Part shown: one piece after another, positions 33,684 to 40,341 of the stretch | Layout of the letters: every line of letters starts with the position of its first letter | Position numbering within the stretch: the stretch's first letter is position 1 | Source: Pseudonocardia endophytica | GTDB taxonomy: Bacteria; Actinomycetota; Actinomycetes; Mycobacteriales; Pseudonocardiaceae | DNA: 64,000 nt | Direction of reading: 5' to 3' | Assembly (NCBI RefSeq): GCF_004339565.1 | Contig: NZ_SMFZ01000002.1 | Span: forward strand, 1,426,001-1,490,000 | Made by a program: the position numbers and the translations under genes | Notes under the pieces: generated by a model | The model's input: only the letters and a program-made list of their open reading frames with translations | Told to the model about the DNA's origin: nothing | The model's database searches: none

Positions 33684-34649
33684 TCAGCGGGTGAGCACGA
33701 TCTTCCCGGCGGTCTTCCCGTCGAGCATCGCGCCGAACGCGTCGGCCGCCGAGTCCATCGGGACCTCGGTCCCGATCTCCGGCTTGATGCCGGTCGTCGC
33801 GACGAACGACATCAGGTTGGCCAGCTCGTCGCGGGTGCCCATCGTGGACCCGACGACGCGCAGCTGGAGGAAGAACAGACGCTGCAGGTCGGCCGGTGGA
33901 TTGGGCCCGCTGGTGGAGCCGCAGATGACGATGATCCCGCCCGGCTTGAGCGCGCGCATCGAGTGCGACCAGGTCGCCTCGCCCACGCTCTCGAACACGC
34001 CGTCCACCTTCTCCGGCAGCTTCGCGCCGGACTCGAACGTGGCGTGCGCGCCGAGCTTCTCGGCCAGACCGCGCTTCTCCTCGTCGCGCCCGGTCACCCA
34101 GACCCGCAGACCGGCCGCGCGGCCGAGCTGGATCAGCGCCGTCGACACGCCGCCGGACGCGCCCTGGACGAGCATCGTCTGGCCGGGCTGCAGACCGGAC
34201 TTGGTGAACAGCATCCGGTACGCGGTGAGCCACGCGGTGCCGAGCACGGCCCCCTCCGCCGCGCTCAGCCCGTCGGGCCGCGGGATCGCGTTGCGCTTCG
34301 GGACGATCACCTGGTCGGCCATCGTGCCCTGGTGGCGCTCGGTCAGCAGCGTCCGCTTCGGGTCGAGCGTCTCGTCGCCCTTCCAGTCCGGGTCGCCGAT
34401 GATCGAGTGCAGGACGACGTCGGTGCCGTCGGTGGTCGTCCCCGCCCCGTCGCAGCCGAGGATCATCGGGAACTGCTCCGGCTTGATCCCGACGCCGCGC
34501 AGGGTCCAGAGGTCGTGCATGTTCAGGCTCGCGGCCTGCACGTTCACGGCGACCCAGCCGTCGGGGACCTCGGGCTCGGGGCGCTCGCCCACGACGAGGG
34601 AGTCGAGCGGGGAGTCGGCGTTGGGCTCACTTGCGTAGACGGCGAACAT
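33684..34649 (-). CDS. Zinc-free medium-chain oxidoreductase (quinone oxidoreductase-like)
   Basis: A 321-residue MDR protein. It has the GroES-like N-terminus (SLNMHDLWTLRGVG, where Cys/His zinc ligands are lacking), GCDGAG in place of GHE, and the Rossmann signature MLVQGASGGVSTALIQLGRA near 155-175, with nucleotide specificity loop WVTGRDEEKR. The absence of zinc ligands and the AxGGVG-type motif place it with quinone oxidoreductase/enoyl reductase types using NADPH. Substrate unknown. It is divergent from a small membrane protein gene 35 bp away. Confidence 0.88.
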   Translation of the reverse strand: MFAVYASEPNADSPLDSLVVGERPEPEVPDGWVAVNVQAASLNMHDLWTLRGVGIKPEQFPMILGCDGAGTTTDGTDVVLHSIIGDPDWKGDETLDPKRTLLTERHQGTMADQVIVPKRNAIPRPDGLSAAEGAVLGTAWLTAYRMLFTKSGLQPGQTMLVQGASGGVSTALIQLGRAAGLRVWVTGRDEEKRGLAEKLGAHATFESGAKLPEKVDGVFESVGEATWSHSMRALKPGGIIVICGSTSGPNPPADLQRLFFLQLRVVGSTMGTRDELANLMSFVATTGIKPEIGTEVPMDSAADAFGAMLDGKTAGKIVLTR

Positions 34650-34684
34650 GGCCCCGAACCTAGCCCGCCCGGCCCTGGACTACC

Positions 34685-34864
34685 GTGTGGGACGTGCGTG
34701 AGCTGGCGGACTGGTGGGACGCGGTCGAGCTGTGGGTGACCCAGCTCGCGTTCGGCTTCCAGGTCGTGCTGGTGATCCTGGTGGTGATCCCGGTGTGCGC
34801 GCTGATCGCCGCGGGCCTGGACAGGCTGACGTCGCGCTTCGACAGCCCGGCGGACCGTCGGTAG
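34685..34864 (+). CDS. Small single-span membrane protein (59 aa)
   Basis: GTG at 34685 opens a 59-residue frame ending in TAG at 34862-34864. It starts VWDVRELADWWDAVELWVTQ, continues with one clear transmembrane helix (VVLVILVVIPVCALIAAGL) and ends with a basic tail (DRLTSRFDSPADRR). Similar small W-rich proteins (WDxVELWVTQL) are, as I recall, widespread in actinobacteria next to unrelated genes; function unknown. A GTG at 34694 is an alternative start. It is short enough to be missed by length cut-offs. It may be leaderless because no Shine-Dalgarno is seen and the divergent gene is close. Confidence 0.75.
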   Translation: MWDVRELADWWDAVELWVTQLAFGFQVVLVILVVIPVCALIAAGLDRLTSRFDSPADRR

Positions 34865-34910
34865 TCCCCGGGCCCACACGCCATCCCGAACGAACGGCAC
34901 CGTCGAGCAG

Positions 34911-35759
34911 TCACAGTGCTCGAACGGCCCCCTCGTTCGGGGGTGAGGTGGGGTAGGCGGACCGCTCGGCGGCCAGCTCGGCCAGGAACTCGCTGCAGCC
35001 CGTGTCGACGCGAACCGTCGCGAGGTCGTCGCCGCGCGTCGACCCACGGTTCACGATGACGACCGGCACATCGCGCTTGGCCGCGTGCTTGACGAACCGC
35101 AGCCCGGACATCACCGCCAGAGACGAGCCCACGACGAGCAGCGCGCCGGTGTCCGGCTCGAGCTCCTCCACCATGGCGTAGCAGTGCGCGACTCGGTCGC
35201 GCGGCACGTTCTCCCCGAAGAACACCACGTGCGGCTTGAGCACCCCGCCGCACGCGCGGCAGGCAGCGATCCGGAACCCGTCGGTGGCCTCCAGCGCGGC
35301 GTCGCCGTCCGGCGCCGACTCGATCTCGGCGCTGACCGACTCGGTGAAACCCGGATTCAGCTCGGTCAGCCTGCGCTGCAGGTCGTCCCGGCCGCCGACC
35401 CGGCGGCAGCCAAGGCAGATCACCTCGTCGATCCGCCCGTGCAGGTCGACGACGTCCCGGTGTCCGGCCTCGCCGTGCAACCCGTCCACGTTCTGGGTGA
35501 TCAGCGGGCACTGCAGCGCGGCGAGCGCGCGGTGCCCGGCGTTCGGCTCCGCGCGCCGCATCCGGGCCCACCCGACGTGGCTGCGCGCCCAGTAGCGACG
35601 CTGCGCGGGCTCGCCGGACACGAACTCGGCGTAGGTCATCGGGCGCCGCGGCGGCGAGTCCGGCCCGCGGTAGTCCGGGATGCCGGAGTCGGTGGACAAC
35701 CCGGCGCCGGTCAGGACGACGAGCCGCCGGCCGTCGAGCAGCGCGCGGGCATCGGTCAC
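34911..35759 (-). CDS. NAD-dependent deacylase, sirtuin (Sir2) family
   Basis: A 282-residue sirtuin. NAD motif LTGAGLSTDSGIPDYRGP near residues 16-33, QNVDGLHGEAGH near 90, catalytic histidine in VVDLHGRIDEV near 106, first zinc cysteine pair CLGC, second pair CRACGG about 65 residues later with a long insert, then LKPHVVFFGENVP and VVGSSLAVMSG for NAD ribose. It removes acyl groups from protein lysines. The insert between zinc pairs is longer than in CobB, which may define a subfamily. GTG 35759 is inferred from the family start; an earlier frame extends to 35828. Isolated gene, divergent from the TIGR03086 gene. Confidence 0.9.
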   Translation of the reverse strand: MTDARALLDGRRLVVLTGAGLSTDSGIPDYRGPDSPPRRPMTYAEFVSGEPAQRRYWARSHVGWARMRRAEPNAGHRALAALQCPLITQNVDGLHGEAGHRDVVDLHGRIDEVICLGCRRVGGRDDLQRRLTELNPGFTESVSAEIESAPDGDAALEATDGFRIAACRACGGVLKPHVVFFGENVPRDRVAHCYAMVEELEPDTGALLVVGSSLAVMSGLRFVKHAAKRDVPVVIVNRGSTRGDDLATVRVDTGCSEFLAELAAERSAYPTSPPNEGAVRAL

Positions 35760-35837
35760 GCGTTCCAGGGTAGGCGCGCGGCCGCGGTGTCGCGTTTCTG
35801 CAATCCGTGGGCCCGCCGGCCGCGCCATCCTTCACGC

Positions 35838-36422
35838 ATGGATCACGAGCAGCACCTGCGTACCGCCGTCGACCTCGCCGTCTCCGTCATCCGGGACACG
35901 CCGGTCGACCGCTACGACGACCCGACCCCGTGCACCGACTTCACCGTCGCGGACCTGGTCAACCACCTCGCGTTCGGCTTCGTGCTGGCGCGGTGCAGCG
36001 GGAACCGGGAGCCGTGGGACCCGTCGTGGACGGCCGACTCGCCCGCCCCCGTGCTCGACGGGCTGCCGCGCGAGCAGTGGGCCGACGCGTGCGTCGAGGC
36101 GGGGAAGACGGTCGTCGCGGCGTGGGAGTCGCCATCGGCGTGGGAGGGGGAGTCGCACATGGGCGGCGCGGCGATGCCGGCCGCGATGATCGGTTCGATG
36201 ATGAGCGGCGAGTTCGCCGTGCACGCCTGGGACCTGGCGACCGCGACCGGCCGCACCATCGAGGTCGGGCCGGGACTCGCGGACGTCGCGCTCGAGTCGA
36301 TGACCGCCATGGCCGGGATGGGCCGCGACGCCGGGTGGATCGGGCCCGAGGTCACCGTCGCCGACGACGCGCCGGCGTTCGACCGCGCGCTGGCCGTCGC
36401 CGGCCGGAACCCTCAGCCCTGA
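35838..36422 (+). CDS. TIGR03086-family DinB/MDMPI-like metal-binding protein
   Basis: A 194-residue protein of the mycothiol-dependent maleylpyruvate isomerase N-terminal/DinB superfamily. Landmarks: PTPCTDFTVADLVNHLAFG with a metal-ligand histidine near residue 45, and GEFAVHAWDLATATGR near 130 with the second histidine. The TIGR03086 branch is of unknown reaction; related proteins use mycothiol. ATG at 35838 lies 78 bp from the sirtuin start, divergent. It overlaps the end of the convergent enoyl-CoA hydratase gene by ten bases. Confidence 0.85.
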   Translation: MDHEQHLRTAVDLAVSVIRDTPVDRYDDPTPCTDFTVADLVNHLAFGFVLARCSGNREPWDPSWTADSPAPVLDGLPREQWADACVEAGKTVVAAWESPSAWEGESHMGGAAMPAAMIGSMMSGEFAVHAWDLATATGRTIEVGPGLADVALESMTAMAGMGRDAGWIGPEVTVADDAPAFDRALAVAGRNPQP

Positions 36423-37204
36423 GGCACCCAGGATGGCGTGCGCTTCTCCCCGAACGCGCGGATGCCCTCCTGTCCCTCCTCGCCCGCGAAGTAGCAGGCG
36501 GACAGCGTGTTCATCTCCGCGAAGTCCTCGGCCATCGTCGCCGGACGTGCGCGCCGCAGCATCTCCTTCGCGCCGGCCAGCGCGCCGGGGGCGCCGAGCC
36601 GGAGCATGTGCGCGTAGCGGGCGACCTCGTCGTCGAGCCCGTCGGCTGGCACCGCGCGGTTGATCAGCCCGACGGCGGCGGCGCGGGCCGCGTCGAACGT
36701 CTCGCCGGTCAGGAACAGCTCGTGCGCGGCGCGCGCGGACAGCCGGGGCAGCACCGTCACCGAGATCACCGCCGGGATCACGCCGATCCGCACCTCGGAG
36801 AACGCGAACGTCGCGTCCTCGGCGGCGATCGCGACGTCGCAGGCCGCGACGATCCCGACGCCACCCGCACGCGCCGGGCCGGAGAGCCGCGCGATCACCG
36901 GGGTGGGGGAGTCCCAGAGCGTCTGCAGGATCCGCGGGACCTCGGTCACGCCCTGCTGCTGCGCGTCGGCGCCCCGGGACTCCTTGAGGTCCATGCCCGC
37001 GCAGAACACCGTTCCGGTGTGGGTCAGGACGATCACGCGGACGGCGTCGTCGGCGATCGCGGCGTCCAGGTGGGCCAGCAGCTCGCGACGCAGCCGGGCG
37101 GAGAGCGCGTTGCGGTTGTGCGGGGAGTCCAGCGTGATCGTGGCGACGCCCGAGGCGACGTCGAGATGGACGAGCTCGGTGCCGGACGTGTCGGATTCAC
37201 TCAC
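36413..37204 (-). CDS. Enoyl-CoA hydratase/isomerase family protein
   Basis: A 263-residue crotonase-fold enzyme. Substrate loop and oxyanion segments: DSPHNRNALSARLRREL near residue 25, FCAGMDLKE near 65, and SGPARAGGVGIVAACDVAIA near 105-125, where the expected G-G oxyanion pair is present. The usual catalytic glutamates (E144/E164 type) correspond to the region FSEVRIGVIPAVIS; one Glu is visible. It likely acts on acyl-CoA in fatty acid or aromatic breakdown, substrate unknown. GTG at 37204 is the start; the frame continues upstream without family character. Convergent with the TIGR03086 gene. Confidence 0.88.
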   Translation of the reverse strand: MSESDTSGTELVHLDVASGVATITLDSPHNRNALSARLRRELLAHLDAAIADDAVRVIVLTHTGTVFCAGMDLKESRGADAQQQGVTEVPRILQTLWDSPTPVIARLSGPARAGGVGIVAACDVAIAAEDATFAFSEVRIGVIPAVISVTVLPRLSARAAHELFLTGETFDAARAAAVGLINRAVPADGLDDEVARYAHMLRLGAPGALAGAKEMLRRARPATMAEDFAEMNTLSACYFAGEEGQEGIRAFGEKRTPSWVPQG

Positions 37205-37221
37205 GCCCGGCACCGTAGCCG

Positions 37222-37431
37222 TCAGGCTTTCTTCCCGTTGCTGGTGATCGACACACCGGCCTGCGCGAACAGCTGGCTGACCGGGCAGCGGCGCTCGGTC
37301 TCCTCCGCCGGCTTCGCGACCTGCTCGTCGGTGCCGTCTGACCTGGTTGCACGACGAGAGCGACGCCAGCGTGTAGGCGAGCGGGCTCGGGTGCCTGTCC
37401 TGGCCGCCGAACGCCTCGTAGGGGGTCAGGC
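37222..37431 (-). pseudogene. OsmC-family remnant with internal deletion and frameshift
   Basis: On the minus strand one frame reads LTPYEAFGGQDRHPSPLAY then TLASLSSCNQV, the central OsmC segment with its reactive Cys region. Directly after this, in another frame, comes SDGTDEQVAKPAEETERR, CPVSQLFAQAGVSITSNGKKA and a stop, which is a typical OsmC C-terminus with the second cysteine. The N-terminal strands and the middle helix are missing, leaving about half of a normal 140-residue protein. The 5' end abuts a small intact gene at 37426, suggesting a deletion joint. Peroxide-reducing activity cannot remain. Confidence 0.75.
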
Positions 37432-37635
37432 GCTCTGCCGGGGGAACGTCCGCATCATGGCGATCTGCTGGGTCAGCTCGGCCGCGATGAGCTCGGTGTG
37501 CAGCGCGTCGTCCTCGCCGTCGTGGGCCGCGAGGGCGCGGTGGCGGCGGACCAGGTCGTCGATCGCGTCGAGCATCCGGTGCACCGACGACCGGTCGGCG
37601 GGAGGCGACTCGGGCCGGGCGAGCTCTGGAGTCAT
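37426..37635 (-). CDS. Small hypothetical helical protein (69 aa)
   Basis: A 69-residue acidic/helical protein (HRMLDAIDDLVRRHRALAAH, then ALHTELIAAELTQQIAMMRTF) with a good ribosome binding site, GGAGA seven bases before ATG 37635. No known domain is recognised; no signal or membrane segment. Its stop lies against the OsmC remnant, so the two may once have been co-transcribed, or the C-terminus may have been formed by the deletion. Function unknown. Confidence 0.6.
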   Translation of the reverse strand: MTPELARPESPPADRSSVHRMLDAIDDLVRRHRALAAHDGEDDALHTELIAAELTQQIAMMRTFPRQSA

Positions 37636-37956
37636 CGACGTTCTCCATTGAACGCGTAGGGGCGGTCAGGATGTGCGGCGGTCGGTCACCACCTGTTCCC
37701 TGTTGTACTCCTCATCCACGATTCCCAACCCGGTGAAATGCCGGTCTGCGACACAGCACACTGTGGCCGGACGGAGTCGGGCGCTGACCGGTCGTGAGTG
37801 GCGTTACCCCCGTGTGAACCCGGCGCCGAGCGGTCGAACGGTCGAGGACTCCCTGGTCGTGGGTGGGATCGGCAGGGCCAGGCTGAGAACGGGCGCCCGC
37901 GTGTCGACAGGCATAGCGTCGCCCCGGAACCACCTTCCACGCGAGAGGAAGAGCAC
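37636..37956. other. Intergenic region before the second LLM gene
   Basis: A 321-bp divergent region. I see no gene. It has a short imperfect palindrome (GCGACACAGCACACTGTGG near 37747), which shares TGCGACAC with the dispersed palindromes, and a slightly more A+T-rich stretch near 37690-37745 that may contain promoters. Confidence 0.4.
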
Positions 37957-38817
37957 GTGAAGATCGGACTGCACATCGCGGACTTCACCTATCCGAACGG
38001 TCCGACCGGGCTGGCGGACGATCTGACGCGGATCGCGGTGACCGCGGAGGAACAGGGATTCTCCCGGGTCAGCGTGATGGACCACGTCTGGCAGATCCGG
38101 CCGGTCGGCCCGATCGAGAACGACATGCTGGAGGCGTACACCGCGCTGGGCTACCTGGCCGCGCGCACGGAGAAGGTCGACCTGCTGACCTGGGTCACCG
38201 GCGTCACCTACCGGTCGCCCGGCCTGCTGGCCAAGTGCGTGACGACGCTGGACGTGCTGTCCAAGGGCCGCGCGTGGCTGGGCATCGGCGCCGCCTGGAA
38301 CGACGAGGAGTCGGCCGGCCTGGGCCTGCACTTCCCGCCGACGGCGGAGCGCTTCGAGCGCCTCGAGGAGGCGCTGCAGATCTGCCTGCAGATGTGGAGC
38401 GACGACGACGGCCCGTTCGACGGGAAGCACTACCAGCTGACCCGCACGATGAACGTGCCGCAGCCGCTGTCCCGCCCGCACCCGCCGATCCTGATCGGCG
38501 GTGGTGGCGAGAAGAAGACGTTGCGCCTGGTCGCGCAGTACGCCGATGCCTGCAACCTGTTCGGCGGCCCGGACCTGTCGCGCAAGCTCGACGTGCTCAA
38601 GCAGCGCTGCGACGAGGTCGGGCGCGACTACGACACGATCGAGAAGACCGTGATGGCCCGCCTCGACCCGGACGACCCGCAGGCGACCGTCGAGGAGCTG
38701 AAGGGCTATGCGGCGCTCGGCGTGCAGCACGTGCACTCGATGATCCCGCGCGTCTCCGAGCTCGAGCCGCTGCGGGTGATGGGCAAGGAGGTCATCCCGG
38801 CCGCCGCCGAGATGTGA
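37957..38817 (+). CDS. LLM-class F420-dependent oxidoreductase (TIGR03560-like)
   Basis: A 286-residue luciferase-like TIM barrel. It starts KIGLHIADFTYPNGPTGLAD, has SVMDHVWQIRPVGP near residue 40, KGRAWLGIGAAWNDEES near 110 (the cofactor-phosphate region) and RPHPPILIGGGGEKKTLRLV near 175-195, the pattern I associate with F420-dependent enzymes of the TIGR03560 group. The substrate is unknown. GTG at 37957 is supported by GAGAGGAAG upstream. It is followed by a strong palindrome at 38840-38879 and then the convergent ssuD-like gene, a different LLM subfamily. Confidence 0.87.
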   Translation: MKIGLHIADFTYPNGPTGLADDLTRIAVTAEEQGFSRVSVMDHVWQIRPVGPIENDMLEAYTALGYLAARTEKVDLLTWVTGVTYRSPGLLAKCVTTLDVLSKGRAWLGIGAAWNDEESAGLGLHFPPTAERFERLEEALQICLQMWSDDDGPFDGKHYQLTRTMNVPQPLSRPHPPILIGGGGEKKTLRLVAQYADACNLFGGPDLSRKLDVLKQRCDEVGRDYDTIEKTVMARLDPDDPQATVEELKGYAALGVQHVHSMIPRVSELEPLRVMGKEVIPAAAEM

Positions 38818-38839
38818 GGCGAGGCCGACGCATCCCGTG

Positions 38840-38879
38840 TCGGCGTGTCGCATCCGTCGCAACGGGTGCGACACGCCGA
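38840..38879. repeat. Long hairpin at a convergent gene border (18-bp arms)
   Basis: Arms 38840-38857 and 38862-38879 pair at 17 of 18 positions (the one exception is a G-U wobble) with loop CGCA. The core is TCGGCGTGTCGCA / TGCGACACGCCGA. Weaker outer arms (ACGCATCCCGT and ACGGGGGTGCGT) extend it to about 64 bp. It lies 22 bp after the LLM stop and 52 bp before the convergent ssuD stop, so it may serve as a two-way terminator; it also belongs to the GTGTCGCA palindrome family. Confidence 0.75.
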
Positions 38880-38931
38880 ACGGGGGTGCGTGAGCCCACG
38901 GCGGGGTGCGGCGGCACTCCGCCGGACGCCG

Positions 38932-40026
38932 TCAGGCCGCGACCGCGTCCCGCCGCGCGACCTCCTGGCGGACGAGCGGGATCACCTCGCGTCCGAACTC
39001 CCTCGCGTCCTCGATGAGGTCGTAGCCGCGGGCGGACAGGATCCGCACGCCGAGGTCGTAGTAGTCCATCAGCGCCGCCGCGACCGTCTCCGGCGTCCCG
39101 ACCAGCGCCGTCGAGTTGCCCGCGCCGCCGGTGGCCTGCGCCGTCACCGTCCACAGTGCCCGGTCATGGCGCTCGCCGCGCTCGGCGACCGACAGCAGCC
39201 GCTGGGAGCCGGTGTTCTCCGGGTCGGTCAGCTTGTGCCGACGGGTGAGCTGCTCGCCGCCCGCGGTGCGCTCCCTGATCCGGGCGACCGTGTCGTAGGC
39301 CTTCTCCCACGCCGCGTCCTCGGTGCGGCCGAGGATCGGGCGGAACGCGACCTGGAACGTCGGCGCCGGGCGTCCGGCCGCCTTCGCGATGGCCGTGATC
39401 GTGTCCATCTGCTGCTTCGTCCCGGCGAGCGGCTCGCCCCACAGAGCGAAGATGTCCGCCTCCTCGGCGCCGACCTTGTAGGCCGCCTCGGAGGACCCGC
39501 CGAACGAGATCCGCGGTCGTGGTTGCTGGACCGGGCGGGCGTCGAGGACGAAGTCGTCGAACGAGTAGTGCTCGCCGTGGAAGTCGAACGGCTCGGTCTC
39601 GGTCCAGGCCCGCTTGTAGATCTGGATGGCCTCGCGCGTGCGGTCGTAGCGCTGGTCCTTGGGCAGCGTGTCGCCCTCGCGGCGCTGCTCGTGGTCGTTC
39701 CCGCCGGTGATCACGTGGATCGTGAGCCTGCCGCCGCTGACCGCGTCGAGTGTCGCGACGGTCTTCGCCGCGAACGTCGGGTAGCTGACGTTGGGCCGGT
39801 GGGCCAGCAGCAGCTGCAACGACGACGTGTGCGCGGCGATGTGCGCCGCCGCCTGCGCGGGGTCGGCGCTGCCGGAGCCGTAGGCGGTGAGCACGCGGTC
39901 CCACCCGGTCTCCTCGTGCGCGCGGGCCAGCGCGAGCGTGTAGTCCGGGTCGAACGCGGGTCCGCTGCGAGGGGTGGTCTCGGTGCCGTCGTTGGTGGCG
40001 CCGATACCGAGGAACTCGACGGGCAT
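38932..40026 (-). CDS. ssuD: Alkanesulfonate monooxygenase-like FMN enzyme
   Basis: A 364-residue SsuD-type two-component monooxygenase that uses FMNH2 to release sulfite from alkanesulfonates. Family segments: HEETGWDRVLTAYGSGSADP near residue 40, LLLAHRPNVSYPTFAAKTVA near 70, GGRLTIHVITGGNDHEQRREGD near 98-119 in parts, and GGSSEAAYKVGAEEADIFALW near 190. These match SsuD rather than the F420 LLM enzymes. ATG 40026 with GGAAGG upstream. It is divergent from a leader-peptide-preceded FAD/NAD(P) gene, which fits organosulfur use; no ssuABC transporter is in the window. A related enzyme for another sulfonate or a dimethylsulfone-type substrate is possible. Confidence 0.82.
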   Translation of the reverse strand: MPVEFLGIGATNDGTETTPRSGPAFDPDYTLALARAHEETGWDRVLTAYGSGSADPAQAAAHIAAHTSSLQLLLAHRPNVSYPTFAAKTVATLDAVSGGRLTIHVITGGNDHEQRREGDTLPKDQRYDRTREAIQIYKRAWTETEPFDFHGEHYSFDDFVLDARPVQQPRPRISFGGSSEAAYKVGAEEADIFALWGEPLAGTKQQMDTITAIAKAAGRPAPTFQVAFRPILGRTEDAAWEKAYDTVARIRERTAGGEQLTRRHKLTDPENTGSQRLLSVAERGERHDRALWTVTAQATGGAGNSTALVGTPETVAAALMDYYDLGVRILSARGYDLIEDAREFGREVIPLVRQEVARRDAVAA

Positions 40027-40238
40027 GACAGGTGTCCTTCCGCTGGTGGGGGCTAGGGTCGACGCGGCCGACTCGCCGCGGACCACACCCGTCCCAGATC
40101 CAGCCAGGCACGCCGCACGAGCGGCACCCGGATCGTCGGCATGACCCGCGCAACACCGGGACCGGCTAGGGGATTCCCGGACGTGGGACGGATCGCGAGC
40201 GCTGGCCGTCGGACACACCGTCCGCTTACAGTCGAGGC

Positions 40239-40310
40239 ATGGGCCTGCGGCTGGTGCGACGTCGACACGTCGACCTCGCGCGCACGCAGGCGGCGCTGCG
40301 AGCGGAGTGA
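40239..40310 (+). CDS. Putative leader peptide of the RRHVDL type, without cysteine
   Basis: ATG at 40239 opens a 23-residue peptide starting MGLRLVRRRHVDLAR and ending in AE before TGA at 40308-40310. The LRLVxRRHVDL core is the same as in the leader of the sulfite reductase operon at 50562. Such peptides precede sulfur genes in actinobacteria and usually end in Ser-Ala-Leu-Cys; here the ending has no cysteine. It precedes the FAD/NAD(P)-binding gene by 31 bp. Confidence 0.7.
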   Translation: MGLRLVRRRHVDLARTQAALRAE

Positions 40311-40341
40311 CACCCGCCCGTCACCCGCCCGAGAGGAACCC

